Source: Nitratireductor sp. | GTDB taxonomy: Bacteria; Pseudomonadota; Alphaproteobacteria; Rhizobiales; Rhizobiaceae | Assembly: GCF_017794765.1 (NCBI RefSeq) | Contig: NZ_CP051236.1 | Coordinates: 3,400,729 to 3,464,728, forward strand | Reading direction: 5' to 3' | DNA length: 64,000 nucleotides | In this document: in pieces, positions 17,534 to 25,848 of the stretch | Position numbering within the stretch: position 1 is the stretch's first letter | Layout of the letters: each line of letters begins with the position of its first letter | Notes under the pieces: model-generated | What the model was told of the DNA's origin: nothing | What the model saw: the letters and a program-made list of their open reading frames with translations, nothing else | The model's database searches: none | Program-made: the position numbers and the translations under genes

Positions 17534-18226
17534 ATGGCGACTGAGATACGCGAGAAACGCACTGCAAGGCTATCCAAAGCCGTGTCGCGGCGCGATCTGT
17601 CCAACCTTGCGCGCGGCTATTGCCAGTCTGGCGAACCGATCTCCTACCTGATTGCGGAAGCCGCGCCAGACAGCGCAACTGGCATGGCAAGCATTCTCGT
17701 TTCCAACTGGACTTTCGACACGATCGAAGATGTCGGGCTGACCGCGATCACCCGCCTTGTCGAGAGTTCCATTTCCACCTTTCCCGGTGCGATGCCGCGC
17801 GGATGGCATCCGGTTGCCCTATCTGCGCTCCTGGCCTGCGATGAAGTGGCGAACCTTTCGCTACACGAGCAACAAGAGATATTTCTTCTCAAACTCCCGT
17901 CAGGCAAGAAGCGTTACATCGCACTGATATCCACCAGTCAGACAGATACGCTCGACCTCGCCGAGCTACGCCGATTGCAGATGGGACTGTGTCATCTTCT
18001 CTCTGGCTACAAGTCAAAAGCAAACCCGGTGGGCGAGCCGCTCTCGGAGCGGGAGCGGGAATGTCTCTATTGGGTTTCTGAAGGAAAAACTGCCGATGAG
18101 GTATCCCTCATCATCAACGTGTCATCGAACACAGTAAACAGTTACGTCGCCCACGCGATCCATAAGCTGGCGGCGAAAAACCGCGCTATGGCGATTGCAA
18201 CGGCCATTCGCAACGGACTTATATAG
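17534..18226 (+). CDS. visN: LuxR-type flagellar master regulator VisN
   Basis: This 230-residue LuxR-family protein forms, with VisR, the top-level activator of rhizobial flagellar genes; in Sinorhizobium meliloti they work as a heterodimer that turns on rem. The C-terminal helix-turn-helix (about 165-228) shows LSERERECLYWVSEGKTADE, VSSNTVNSYVAHAIHKLAAKN and the final AIRNGLI. The N-terminal part is a divergent ligand/dimer domain without recognisable acyl-homoserine-lactone residues. It lies six bases upstream of visR. In S. meliloti visNR follow fliF, but here fliF is about 18 kb away and visN is the first flagellar gene. The ribosome-binding site is weak. Confidence 0.88.
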   Translation: MATEIREKRTARLSKAVSRRDLSNLARGYCQSGEPISYLIAEAAPDSATGMASILVSNWTFDTIEDVGLTAITRLVESSISTFPGAMPRGWHPVALSALLACDEVANLSLHEQQEIFLLKLPSGKKRYIALISTSQTDTLDLAELRRLQMGLCHLLSGYKSKANPVGEPLSERERECLYWVSEGKTADEVSLIINVSSNTVNSYVAHAIHKLAAKNRAMAIATAIRNGLI

Positions 18227-18232
18227 AACGGT

Positions 18233-18892
18233 ATGACAGGGATGCTTTCGGACATCGCAGTCGAGCTGCAGGAGCTCACCGAAAGCATCGGCGCTGACCG
18301 GTTTCATCTTTACCTGGTCCAGGGCGTGTCGAAACCCAGGTTGACCCCCTGTCTGGCTGAACATGCCCCCGGGCACAGCGTCGAAAGTGCCGAGTTTGCA
18401 AAGCGATTACCCAAACGTTTTGCCGACAAACTCTCCGAGACCTTCCATCCCCTGTTCTGGGGCATTGCCATGCCTGACGATTCTTCCGGCATGCACTGGG
18501 AAGAAACCCTGCCGCTTGACGAGGGGTGTGGTCTGATTTTGCCGCTCGCAACAGACCAGCGAAATCATGGCGCGATTTTTATTCTCGGCCAGGACATCCG
18601 TCTGGAACGGGATCTTTTGTTTGATCTCCATAGCCAGTGTCATGCGCTGTTCACACAGTTCATTGAGCGGGACCCGCATCCCGCTGAAAGCGCAAGTCCG
18701 GCCATTTCGAAGCGGGAGCTTCAGTGTCTGAAGCTAACCGCCAACGGATTGACCAGCGAGGAAATCGCCAGGCGCCTGGGGCTTTCGGTGCACACTGCCA
18801 ATCAATATCTGGCGAACACGACGCAAAAGCTCAACGCCGTCAATCGCGTTCACGCAGTTGCCAAGGCACTTCGCAAGGGATTGATCGACTGA
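18233..18892 (+). CDS. visR: LuxR-type flagellar master regulator VisR
   Basis: This 219-residue partner of VisN has the LuxR DNA-binding domain at about residues 150-217: ISKRELQCLKLTANGLTSEE, IARRLGLSVHTANQYLANTT, ending KALRKGLID. The N-terminus (about 1-140) is a GAF-like sensor region shared with autoinducer-binding domains but lacking their key residues. ATG 18233 follows the visN stop by six bases, so the two are cotranscribed. It converges with a minus-strand gene at 18938, with only 45 bases between them. Confidence 0.88.
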   Translation: MTGMLSDIAVELQELTESIGADRFHLYLVQGVSKPRLTPCLAEHAPGHSVESAEFAKRLPKRFADKLSETFHPLFWGIAMPDDSSGMHWEETLPLDEGCGLILPLATDQRNHGAIFILGQDIRLERDLLFDLHSQCHALFTQFIERDPHPAESASPAISKRELQCLKLTANGLTSEEIARRLGLSVHTANQYLANTTQKLNAVNRVHAVAKALRKGLID

Positions 18893-18937
18893 CCGAAAAC
18901 GTCTCTCCTGCCGCGATATCAGACTGCCAGTTCCTGA

Positions 18938-19378
18938 TCACCCGTTGATGAGTGGTCTCTCGCTGCGCACGATACGCGAAGCCTGCAATGCCTCCGCAAG
19001 ATACCGCGAGTTCACCTCGGGATCCTCGGACGGGTTATCGAAGGCCACGTAATTGACCTCCACACCGGCATTGTCAGCGCTGAGCTCCAGCGTGAAATAG
19101 ACTGTCGCGCCCTGCGGGCGCAATTCCAGATCGAGCGAGATGCGCGGGCTTCCGCTCCATGTCACATGCGCGTCGCAGCCATGCCCCAGGCGCAACGTGC
19201 CCGGCATGAAATAGAGTTCTGCAGCGGATTCGACGATATCAGCGACGCTCGCCAGGCTCTCAAGCCGAATGAACGCGATATAGTCGGCCACGTCGATAAG
19301 ACGCAACTCGTTCGCTACCGCGCGTATGGCGTTGGCAACGATGATTTCGCGAGCAGGCGAATGCGGCTGCTTATCCAT
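18938..19378 (-). CDS. Conserved small protein at the end of the motA-flhB operon
   Basis: This 146-residue soluble protein starts MDKQPHSPAREIIVANAIRA. It has no signal peptide or membrane segment and a mixed alpha/beta composition (VADYIAFIRLESLASVADIV, LDLELRPQGATVYFTLEL). I do not recognise the family. An unnamed ORF is known at this place, between visR and flhB, in rhizobial flagellar clusters. It starts 16 bases after the flhB stop and is likely the last gene of that operon. A motility role is inferred from context only. The frame is open to 19408, but that would overlap flhB. Confidence 0.7.
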   Translation of the reverse strand: MDKQPHSPAREIIVANAIRAVANELRLIDVADYIAFIRLESLASVADIVESAAELYFMPGTLRLGHGCDAHVTWSGSPRISLDLELRPQGATVYFTLELSADNAGVEVNYVAFDNPSEDPEVNSRYLAEALQASRIVRSERPLING

Positions 19379-19394
19379 AGTGTATCCCTGCTGA

Positions 19395-20465
19395 CTACGG
19401 TCTTTCACCGGTTCTGTAGATGCGACGGATCAACTCCGCGACAGCCTTGTAAAACTGTGACGGAATCAAACTATCAACCGAAACTTGTTTGTACATGGAG
19501 CGTGCGAGAACCGGCTCTTCGAAGACCGGAATGCCGTGCTCGGTTGCAATTTCCCTGATGCGAAGGGCTATGAGGTCCTGCCCCTTCGCCACCACCACGG
19601 GCGCTGCATCCTCGTCACGACGATACCGCAGCGCAATCGCAAAGTGGGTTGGATTGGCTATGACCAGTGTGGCTTGGGGCACCGCAGACATCATGCGCTG
19701 GCGAGCCCGGTCGCGTGCAAGCGAACGCAGACGCGCCTTGACGATCGGATCGCCCTCGGTCTGCTTGTGCTCGTCCTTGACCTCCTGCTTGGTCATGCGC
19801 AGATCGACACGCCATTGGTGGCGTGTCCAGAAAAGATCGGCGACCGCAATAACTGCCACCACAAGCGTCACCACTACGAGACTCTGAACGGCGATGTCGC
19901 GAATGACCGAGGAGAATTCGACCGGATTGGTGATCATGCCGGCGAGCAATCGCGTCTCTGCCTCACGCATCGCCAGAACAAGAAAGCCGCCTGCAACGAT
20001 GATCTTGCCCAGGGATTTTGCGAACTCCACAAAACCCTTGACGCCAAAAATCCGGCTCCAGCCTTCCTTGAGAGAAATGCGCGAGAGCTTTGGTTTGACG
20101 CGGTCAAGGACAAAGCGCGGCGTGTTCTGAAACACTGAAGCCGCGACACCCGCCGTCACTAGCAGCAGCATCACGGTACCCACGACCTTCGCGATCTCCA
20201 TGAATACCAGCTGATAAATCGCCATCGCATCAGAGCGCGTTTCCAGCGACCAGCCGTCCGCCCGCTCAAGAAAAATGGAGAGGAAGCTGCCAAGCCGCAT
20301 CGCACTGTCCTGTGCGAAGAAGATGGTGAAAGTCAGAATGGCGAGAAAGGACGCAAAAACCGGCACTTCCTTGGAGAAGGGCAACTGACCTTTGTCGACG
20401 GAGTCACGGATTTTCTTTTCCGTTGCCTCTTCGGTCTTGCTTTCCTTGTCGGCACCTTCCGCCAT
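19395..20465 (-). CDS. flhB: Flagellar export gate and substrate-specificity switch protein FlhB
   Basis: This 356-residue inner-membrane protein of the flagellar type III export gate has four membrane helices (about 30-55, 85-110, 140-165, 185-210). Its cytoplasmic domain contains the autocleavage motif NPTH (in ATLVIANPTHFAIALRY). Cleavage between Asn and Pro switches export from rod/hook to filament substrates, working with FliK (encoded at 41084). The lysine-rich start (ADKESKTEEATEKKIRDSVD) is standard. It lies 82 bases downstream of fliG in the motA-fliM-fliN-fliG-flhB operon, the same order as in S. meliloti. Confidence 0.97.
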   Translation of the reverse strand: MAEGADKESKTEEATEKKIRDSVDKGQLPFSKEVPVFASFLAILTFTIFFAQDSAMRLGSFLSIFLERADGWSLETRSDAMAIYQLVFMEIAKVVGTVMLLLVTAGVAASVFQNTPRFVLDRVKPKLSRISLKEGWSRIFGVKGFVEFAKSLGKIIVAGGFLVLAMREAETRLLAGMITNPVEFSSVIRDIAVQSLVVVTLVVAVIAVADLFWTRHQWRVDLRMTKQEVKDEHKQTEGDPIVKARLRSLARDRARQRMMSAVPQATLVIANPTHFAIALRYRRDEDAAPVVVAKGQDLIALRIREIATEHGIPVFEEPVLARSMYKQVSVDSLIPSQFYKAVAELIRRIYRTGERP

Positions 20466-20547
20466 CAGGACCTTCGCTCAAGCGATTGCAGATACGGTGA
20501 TCCGGTATCGTCAGGAAGCGAACCGGCTTTTGTCCTTGGTGAATGCG

Positions 20548-21558
20548 TCAGGCGGCTTCCTGCTGCTGCATGCTGGGCAGGACAAAATTGCCCTGTTGTG
20601 CCAGTTGGACCGCACTTGCGGAGATGCGCCTGCGAGCTTGCAGGATATCAGCCTCAGGCACGTCCTCCGAGCCGGTGCTGAGTTCGGCCTCGATCATGCG
20701 ACGCGTGCGCTGTCCAAGGGCCGACAACACGGCTTCCACAATGGCCTCGGAGGCATTGCGGAGCGCCAGCGTCACCAGTTCGCTCGACAGGCCGTCGAAC
20801 AGTGCGACACGGGCTTTCTGATCGAGCAGCACGATTTCCTCGAAGCTGAAAAGCTGAGAGCGGATCGCTTTCACATCGCTGGTGCCAGTCAGCTCCAGCT
20901 CGTGAATGACCTCGTCGGCCTGGTCCTTGTCGAGTTCATTGAGGAGCGACGCCACGCGCGCCAGACCGACGGCAGAGTCCTTGCCGGCACGCATATTGCG
21001 CAGAAGGTCGCTCATGCGGTTCTCGATAAGTTTCTTCGCCTGAGCCGGCATTTCGCCCGTCGCCGCCATCCGGCTGATGACCGAGGTCCGCAGGTTTTTG
21101 TCCAGGCTCACCAGAACTTTAGCAGCGATGGACGGAGCGATGCCGCCCAGAATGGCAGCGATCACCTGCGGATGCTCAGCAGAGATGAGTTCAATCAATT
21201 CCTCGGCAGGGAGCTTCTCAAGTTCGGCCCAGACCTCTTCGGCCTCGCTGGCCGCTGGCGCATTGCGCCCCATGAGAAGGTTCATTTCTTCTTCGGAGAG
21301 GGTCTCGTTGAGAATCGTATCAATGCTGTCAGCCGAATCGAGAAGCCCGGCGCCTTCAGTGAATTCGCTTTCGAATTCGCTGACGACTTTCTCCAGCTCT
21401 GCCTGCGGGATGGTTCGCAGCAGGCGTGCTCCTTCCATGAGCGCCTTGAGTTCGTCCTGCTTGAAAAACTTCAGAAGTCGACCCGCCGAAGGCTTGCCCA
21501 TCGCCACGAGAATGGTGGCCGCCTTCTGCGCCTGTGTCAGAGCCAGAGCTTCCGTCAT
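20548..21558 (-). CDS. fliG: Flagellar motor switch protein FliG
   Basis: This 336-residue protein forms the rotor ring facing the stator. It carries the N-terminal FliF-binding domain (AQKAATILVAMGKPSAGRLL), the middle EHPQVIAAILGGI motif (EHPQ) that contacts FliM, and a C-terminal torque domain with charged residues (FSFEEIVLLDQKARVALFDG). Length and domain order are normal. It is between fliN and flhB in the minus-strand switch operon. Confidence 0.97.
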   Translation of the reverse strand: MTEALALTQAQKAATILVAMGKPSAGRLLKFFKQDELKALMEGARLLRTIPQAELEKVVSEFESEFTEGAGLLDSADSIDTILNETLSEEEMNLLMGRNAPAASEAEEVWAELEKLPAEELIELISAEHPQVIAAILGGIAPSIAAKVLVSLDKNLRTSVISRMAATGEMPAQAKKLIENRMSDLLRNMRAGKDSAVGLARVASLLNELDKDQADEVIHELELTGTSDVKAIRSQLFSFEEIVLLDQKARVALFDGLSSELVTLALRNASEAIVEAVLSALGQRTRRMIEAELSTGSEDVPEADILQARRRISASAVQLAQQGNFVLPSMQQQEAA

Positions 21559-21597
21559 GATCGAACCGACCTTCCTATCCGCTATTCGTTATACGCT

Positions 21598-21984
21598 TTA
21601 TTCAACAGACGCCTTGCCGGCAATTTCCGTGAGCTTCACCCCGAAACGAGACGGATCATCATCAACCAGTGTGATCTCACCCCGTGCGATACGCCTGCCA
21701 TTCACGACGATCTCGACCGGCTCGCCCACGCGCCGATTGAGCGACACTGTCGATCCCTTTTTAAGAGCCATGAGTTGCGAGACAGGCATCTCGGCGCTGC
21801 CGAGAACAATCTGGACCTCAACTGGAATGCTCATCACCAGGTCAGGATTTCCCGAGAAGGAATCGACCCGTGCACCCCCGCCGGGATTCTCCTCGTGCAG
21901 CACGTCCTTCAGTTCCTCAATCGCCTTATTGAGCTCTTCCTCGCCGTGTTCCTGCGGCTCCGGCTCGGCATTCGTCATCGTCAT
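21598..21984 (-). CDS. fliN: Flagellar motor switch protein FliN
   Basis: This 128-residue C-ring protein has an acidic N-terminal tail and a C-terminal SpoA/SPOA domain (about 50-125): SIPVEVQIVLGSAEMPVSQL, GSTVSLNRRVGEPVEIVVNG, RGEITLVDDDPSRFGVKLTE. Unlike S. meliloti FliN it has little extension. It binds FliM and export ATPase factors at the base of the rotor. It starts 25 bases after the fliM stop. Confidence 0.96.
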   Translation of the reverse strand: MTMTNAEPEPQEHGEEELNKAIEELKDVLHEENPGGGARVDSFSGNPDLVMSIPVEVQIVLGSAEMPVSQLMALKKGSTVSLNRRVGEPVEIVVNGRRIARGEITLVDDDPSRFGVKLTEIAGKASVE

Positions 21985-22009
21985 TCTCCTTCACCGCCTT
22001 TCCGGCACA

Positions 22010-22966
22010 TTATTGTGCCAGAAGGCCCTCGACGACATCCTTGCGGGCGTCAAAGGGCTGTTTGATCCGCACCGTGTAGTGATGTCCGGCTTTTCCGAAA
22101 TCACAGGTGAAAACTGTCTTGTCACGCACCGCGAGCCTCGCTTCGGGTTGAGCCCCATCGCCAAATTCGATCACCTGACCTTCGTGAAGCGACGCGAGTT
22201 GACCAAGCGCCATGCGCATCAGCGGAATGGTTGCCTTGAGGCGCACATTCGACCGCATGACCTCATCGCTAAACCGGTTGTGCCAGTCGGCTGCCTTGGC
22301 GCTTTGCTGGCGATTGTCTTCTACTTCGGGATCGCGAACCTCCAGCAGAAGACGCTGCGGCATCCAGGCGGTAAGAAAACCACCCTGCTCTTCCCCGCCA
22401 ATCGCAAATCTGATGCGGACCCCCGGGCCGTCCCGCACGACGAAGCGCCGAAAATCAGCTCCGGCCAGTACAGTCGGCATTTGCAAGCGCAATCCGAGCG
22501 AACGGGCGCCCTTCCCGTTCAGGGCCCTTGCGAAAATGTCGAAAGCGTGGGCTACAACATCCCGTTCGATGGCCGAGGGCGGGCGTTCGAGGGCAACCGC
22601 CGGCAATTCAGGATTGCCTCCGAACATGGCTCCGACAATAAGGGAGATCGCTGTGGGATCGAGCCGCATGGTAAGTGCATCACCGGATGCATCGCCAGGA
22701 ACGACCACAAGCGCATCGCAACAATCCGGCTGGGGCTTAAGTTCGGCAAGCCGCACGATTTCAACATCCACCAGATCTACCGTGATCGGCGTCGGCAGCT
22801 TTTCTTCCAGACTTTCCATGACACGCGGCAACGCGCGGGTCGCACATGACCGCGCCGCCTCAACCACCTTTCGCGGATCGCCGGTGGCACCCACCAGCCG
22901 CTCCACGACGAGCGCGCGCATCAGTTCAGGGTCATCCGTCAACGCCATGATCGGCTGTAACTCCAT
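22010..22966 (-). CDS. fliM: Flagellar motor switch protein FliM
   Basis: This 318-residue switch protein has a CheC-like middle domain (about 40-220) and a C-terminal SpoA domain (about 240-315: NVRLKATIPLMRMALGQLAS). It is the CheY-P target that changes motor speed; rhizobial motors rotate only clockwise and modulate speed. The N-terminus lacks an obvious LSQxEIDALL-type CheY peptide, as is usual in rhizobia. ATG 22966 follows AGGAT four bases upstream. The open frame reaches 23005, but that would run into motA, so I prefer the shorter start. Confidence 0.93.
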   Translation of the reverse strand: MELQPIMALTDDPELMRALVVERLVGATGDPRKVVEAARSCATRALPRVMESLEEKLPTPITVDLVDVEIVRLAELKPQPDCCDALVVVPGDASGDALTMRLDPTAISLIVGAMFGGNPELPAVALERPPSAIERDVVAHAFDIFARALNGKGARSLGLRLQMPTVLAGADFRRFVVRDGPGVRIRFAIGGEEQGGFLTAWMPQRLLLEVRDPEVEDNRQQSAKAADWHNRFSDEVMRSNVRLKATIPLMRMALGQLASLHEGQVIEFGDGAQPEARLAVRDKTVFTCDFGKAGHHYTVRIKQPFDARKDVVEGLLAQ

Positions 22967-22979
22967 TGATCCTGCTGCA

Positions 22980-23855
22980 TCATGCTGCCTGTTTCTCACC
23001 GCCACCGGTGTTCATGGTGCTCTGCTCGACCGCATCAATGCTCGGTCGGTCATATGCCGAAATGGTCTTGCGGCCGAACTCCAGTGCCACCTGCGGCAGC
23101 GAGCCGTTCATATATGCGAGTAAAGTCTGCTTCACGATCACGTAAAGCCGGTTCTTCTTTTCCCGAACAATCTTGATCTTGGTCGCAATCGGACCGACTA
23201 CGGCATAGGACATGAAGATGCCAAGGAAGGTACCCACCAGTGCCGCGCCGACCAGACCACCTAGAATTTCCGGAGATTCATTGATCGCTCCCATGGCCTT
23301 GATCACCCCGAGAACGGCGGCCACAATACCAAGTGCAGGAAGCCCCTCCGACACCGCCACGAGCGCGTTGTAGGATTTGAGCTTGTCGCGTCGGATAGTC
23401 TGGATTTCCTCATCCATCAGCGCCTCAATTTCGAAAGGACGCGCATTGCCAATAATGATGATACGGCAATAGTCGCAGATGAAATTGGTGAGGTCCTTGT
23501 TTTTCAGAACCGTGGGATAGGTCTGAAAAATCGCGGATTCTTCCGGATTGTCGATATGAGCCTCAACCTCGCTGCGCGACTTTGTCCGCAACTCCCGCAT
23601 CAGGCTATGAAGAACGCCGAGCGTTTCAAGATACTCGGTTTCTTTCGGCACCGCGCCCTTGAAAGCCTCAATGCAGGCCTTGCCCGCATCCTTGACGGTC
23701 GACATCGGGTTGGCAACCAGAAACGTGCCGAACGCCGCGCCGCAGATGATCACGACTTCCCACGGCTGGAAGAGCACATCCACATGTCCGCCCATCGCCA
23801 TATAGCCGCCGATCACGCAGCCGAGCGTTACCACCAATCCGATTAGAATACCCAT
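22980..23855 (-). CDS. motA: Flagellar motor stator protein MotA
   Basis: This 291-residue proton-channel stator subunit has four membrane helices (about 1-22, 32-50, 170-195, 200-225). The cytoplasmic loop carries the charged residues that touch FliG, and the signatures [16 protein letters not shown] and [17 protein letters not shown] carry the channel Pro and Thr/Ala positions. Its partner MotB is encoded 15 kb away at 38473. It is the first gene of the minus-strand operon and has the flagellar promoter box at 23891-23911, 35 bases before its ATG. Confidence 0.97.
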   Translation of the reverse strand: MGILIGLVVTLGCVIGGYMAMGGHVDVLFQPWEVVIICGAAFGTFLVANPMSTVKDAGKACIEAFKGAVPKETEYLETLGVLHSLMRELRTKSRSEVEAHIDNPEESAIFQTYPTVLKNKDLTNFICDYCRIIIIGNARPFEIEALMDEEIQTIRRDKLKSYNALVAVSEGLPALGIVAAVLGVIKAMGAINESPEILGGLVGAALVGTFLGIFMSYAVVGPIATKIKIVREKKNRLYVIVKQTLLAYMNGSLPQVALEFGRKTISAYDRPSIDAVEQSTMNTGGGEKQAA

Positions 23856-23890
23856 CTATACCGCCATCTTTTCTTGGCCTTTTCCCCTGT

Positions 23891-23911
23891 GTATCTGCCG
23901 TGGCTTGCGTG
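23891..23911 (-). promoter_or_regulatory. Flagellar class II promoter box before motA
   Basis: On the minus strand CACGCAAG, nine bases, then ATAC matches the element CRCRCAAG-N9-NTA shared by six flagellar units. It ends 35 bases before motA. It points away from the copy at 23945-23965, so the two form a divergent control region. Confidence 0.65.
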
Positions 23912-23944
23912 AGGCTTGAATATCTGAAGCGATCGCGAAAGCCT

Positions 23945-23965
23945 CGCGCAAGATAGGCGGACTAG
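23945..23965 (+). promoter_or_regulatory. Flagellar class II promoter box before the DUF1217 gene
   Basis: CGCGCAAG, nine bases, then CTAG. The following GGGT completes a TANNNT -10-like hexamer. It ends 33 bases before the TTG start at 23999. Confidence 0.7.
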
Positions 23966-23998
23966 GGTTGCGCAACCGAAGATGGCGGAGGGCGCGCC

Positions 23999-25123
23999 TT
24001 GATCAACACCTTCACGAGCTACAACCTCATCAACCGCGATCTGTCGCGTTCGCTGGAGCGCGTGCAGTCGCAGCCCATGGTGCAGCGGGAGACTGAGTAC
24101 TACCAGGAGAACATCGGCCGGGTGACTTCCATCGAGGAGTTCGTCAATGACGATCGCCTTTTCCGATACGCCATGAAGGCACACGGGCTCGACGACATGG
24201 CTTATGCCAAGGCCTTCATGGTGAAGGTGCTGGAAGAAGGCATCAGCGATCCTGAAAGCTTCGCAAACAAGCTCACCGACAAGCGCTATGCCGAGTTCGC
24301 CCGGACCTATAATTTTGCGGCAGGCGGCGTCGACACCACCAATTACAATCCCGCCCAAAAGGGAACGGTGGACAAATATCTCACGCGTGCTCTCAAGAAC
24401 GGCGCCTCTCCCAGTGATCCGGCCCTCATCGGCAGCATCAACAATTATCTGGCAAAGATCCCTGACATCAAATCCGTCGATGACCTGATGAACGATCAGG
24501 AAATGCTGTCTTTCGCGTTGCTCGCGCACGGCTTCGACCCAGATGAGGTGATCGACGTCAAATTCCTTCGTTCGGTCCTGGAAGGCGGTATCGACGATCC
24601 CGGAAGCCCGGCGAATCAGACCGAAGACAAGCGCTACAGGGCACTCGCGGAAGCGTTCAATTTCGCACGCTACGGCGAGGATGCAACGACCTACAACATC
24701 GCCAACAATCTGGCGGTCGAGCGTTATGTGCGTCAGACACTTGAAGAGGATGCGGGCCGTGAAAACGAGGGCGTACGGCTCGCACTCTACTTCCAGCGCA
24801 AGGCTCCCGAATTTCGTTCCTATTATGAATTGCTGGCCGACAAGGCCATCGCCGAGGTGGTCCGCACAGCGCTTGGCTTCCCGGCCGCGCTTGCCCAGGC
24901 TGACATCGACAAGCAAGTCGAGATGATCAAGGAGCGTATCGACATCGAGGACTTCCGCGATCCCGAAAAACTCGAGGACTTCCTGAAGCGCTTTACCACC
25001 ATGTGGGAACTCGAAAACCCCACCAGCTCTCAGCAGACCTCCATCGCCGCTCTGTTCAGCCAGCCGGCGGAGTTCGGCATCTCCACCGACATGCTTTTCA
25101 CCATCGCGCAGTTGAAGAGGTAA
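23999..25123 (+). CDS. DUF1217 flagellar protein with internal repeats
   Basis: This 374-residue protein belongs to the DUF1217 group found in alphaproteobacterial flagellar clusters next to flgF; its function is unknown. Two tandem copies of a helical unit are visible. The first is FVNDDRLFRYAMKAHGLDD through SDPESFANKLTDKRYAEFA; the second is LMNDQEMLSFALLAHGFDPD through DDPGSPANQTEDKRYRALA. A weaker third copy lies near residues 280-350. No signal peptide is present, so if it goes outside it would use the flagellar export path. The start is TTG 23999 with GGAGG seven bases upstream; no in-frame ATG fits. It ends eight bases before flgF. Confidence 0.85.
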   Translation: MINTFTSYNLINRDLSRSLERVQSQPMVQRETEYYQENIGRVTSIEEFVNDDRLFRYAMKAHGLDDMAYAKAFMVKVLEEGISDPESFANKLTDKRYAEFARTYNFAAGGVDTTNYNPAQKGTVDKYLTRALKNGASPSDPALIGSINNYLAKIPDIKSVDDLMNDQEMLSFALLAHGFDPDEVIDVKFLRSVLEGGIDDPGSPANQTEDKRYRALAEAFNFARYGEDATTYNIANNLAVERYVRQTLEEDAGRENEGVRLALYFQRKAPEFRSYYELLADKAIAEVVRTALGFPAALAQADIDKQVEMIKERIDIEDFRDPEKLEDFLKRFTTMWELENPTSSQQTSIAALFSQPAEFGISTDMLFTIAQLKR

Positions 25124-25131
25124 GAGACCCG

Positions 25132-25848
25132 ATGCAGACCGGACTTTATGTGGCCCTGTCATCCCAGGTGGCGCTCGAGAAACGTCTTGGAACGCTGGCC
25201 GACAACGTCGCGAATGCCGGCACTGTCGGCTTCCGTGCCACCTCGGTGAATTTCCGCGACATGGTCAATGGCGACGGTCCGGATTCCGTCTCGTTTGCCG
25301 CCCCCGGCACACCCAACATTGCCACCCATGCGGGCGGTCTGCGTGAAACGAAGAACCCTTTTGATTTCGCGGTCCAGGGTGACGCCTGGTTCGCACTCGA
25401 AACACCGGCCGGCACGGTCGTCACCCGGGATGGTCGCTTCACCATGCGCGAGACCGGCGAGCTGGTCAGTATCGACGGACATCCGGTCCTGGATGCCGGT
25501 GGTGCCCCGCTGCTGCTGGATCCCCTGGCCGGTCCGCCCGAGGCAGGCGCAGACGGCACACTTCGCCAGAACGGTCAGTTGGTCGGCGCCATTGGTCTCT
25601 ACGCATTCGCTCCATCGCAGGACTACGCACGTTACGGCAATTCGGGGTTCATCGCCAATGACGTCCAGCCAGTCATCGACCAGCCTGATGTTGGGGTCGC
25701 CCAGGGCTTCGTGGAAGAAGCCAATGTCAATCCGGTTCTCGAAATGATGAACCTCATCGAGGTGCAGCGCACCTTTGAACATGTTTCGGCGTTGATGAGC
25801 GATAGCGATACCGCGCTCAAGGATGCCATCAAGCTTCTTGGCGCATGA
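25132..25848 (+). CDS. flgF: Flagellar basal-body proximal rod protein FlgF
   Basis: This 238-residue rod protein belongs to the FlgF/FlgG family. The N-terminal helix has the rod signature (TGLYVALSSQVALEKRLGTL then ADNVANAGTVGFRA), followed by the beta domain with GDAWFALETPAGTVVTRDGR. The C-terminal helix EEANVNPVLEMMNLIEVQRT polymerises with the N-terminus. ATG 25132 is the family start. Its stop overlaps the fliI start by four bases (ATGA), so the two are coupled. Confidence 0.96.
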   Translation: MQTGLYVALSSQVALEKRLGTLADNVANAGTVGFRATSVNFRDMVNGDGPDSVSFAAPGTPNIATHAGGLRETKNPFDFAVQGDAWFALETPAGTVVTRDGRFTMRETGELVSIDGHPVLDAGGAPLLLDPLAGPPEAGADGTLRQNGQLVGAIGLYAFAPSQDYARYGNSGFIANDVQPVIDQPDVGVAQGFVEEANVNPVLEMMNLIEVQRTFEHVSALMSDSDTALKDAIKLLGA

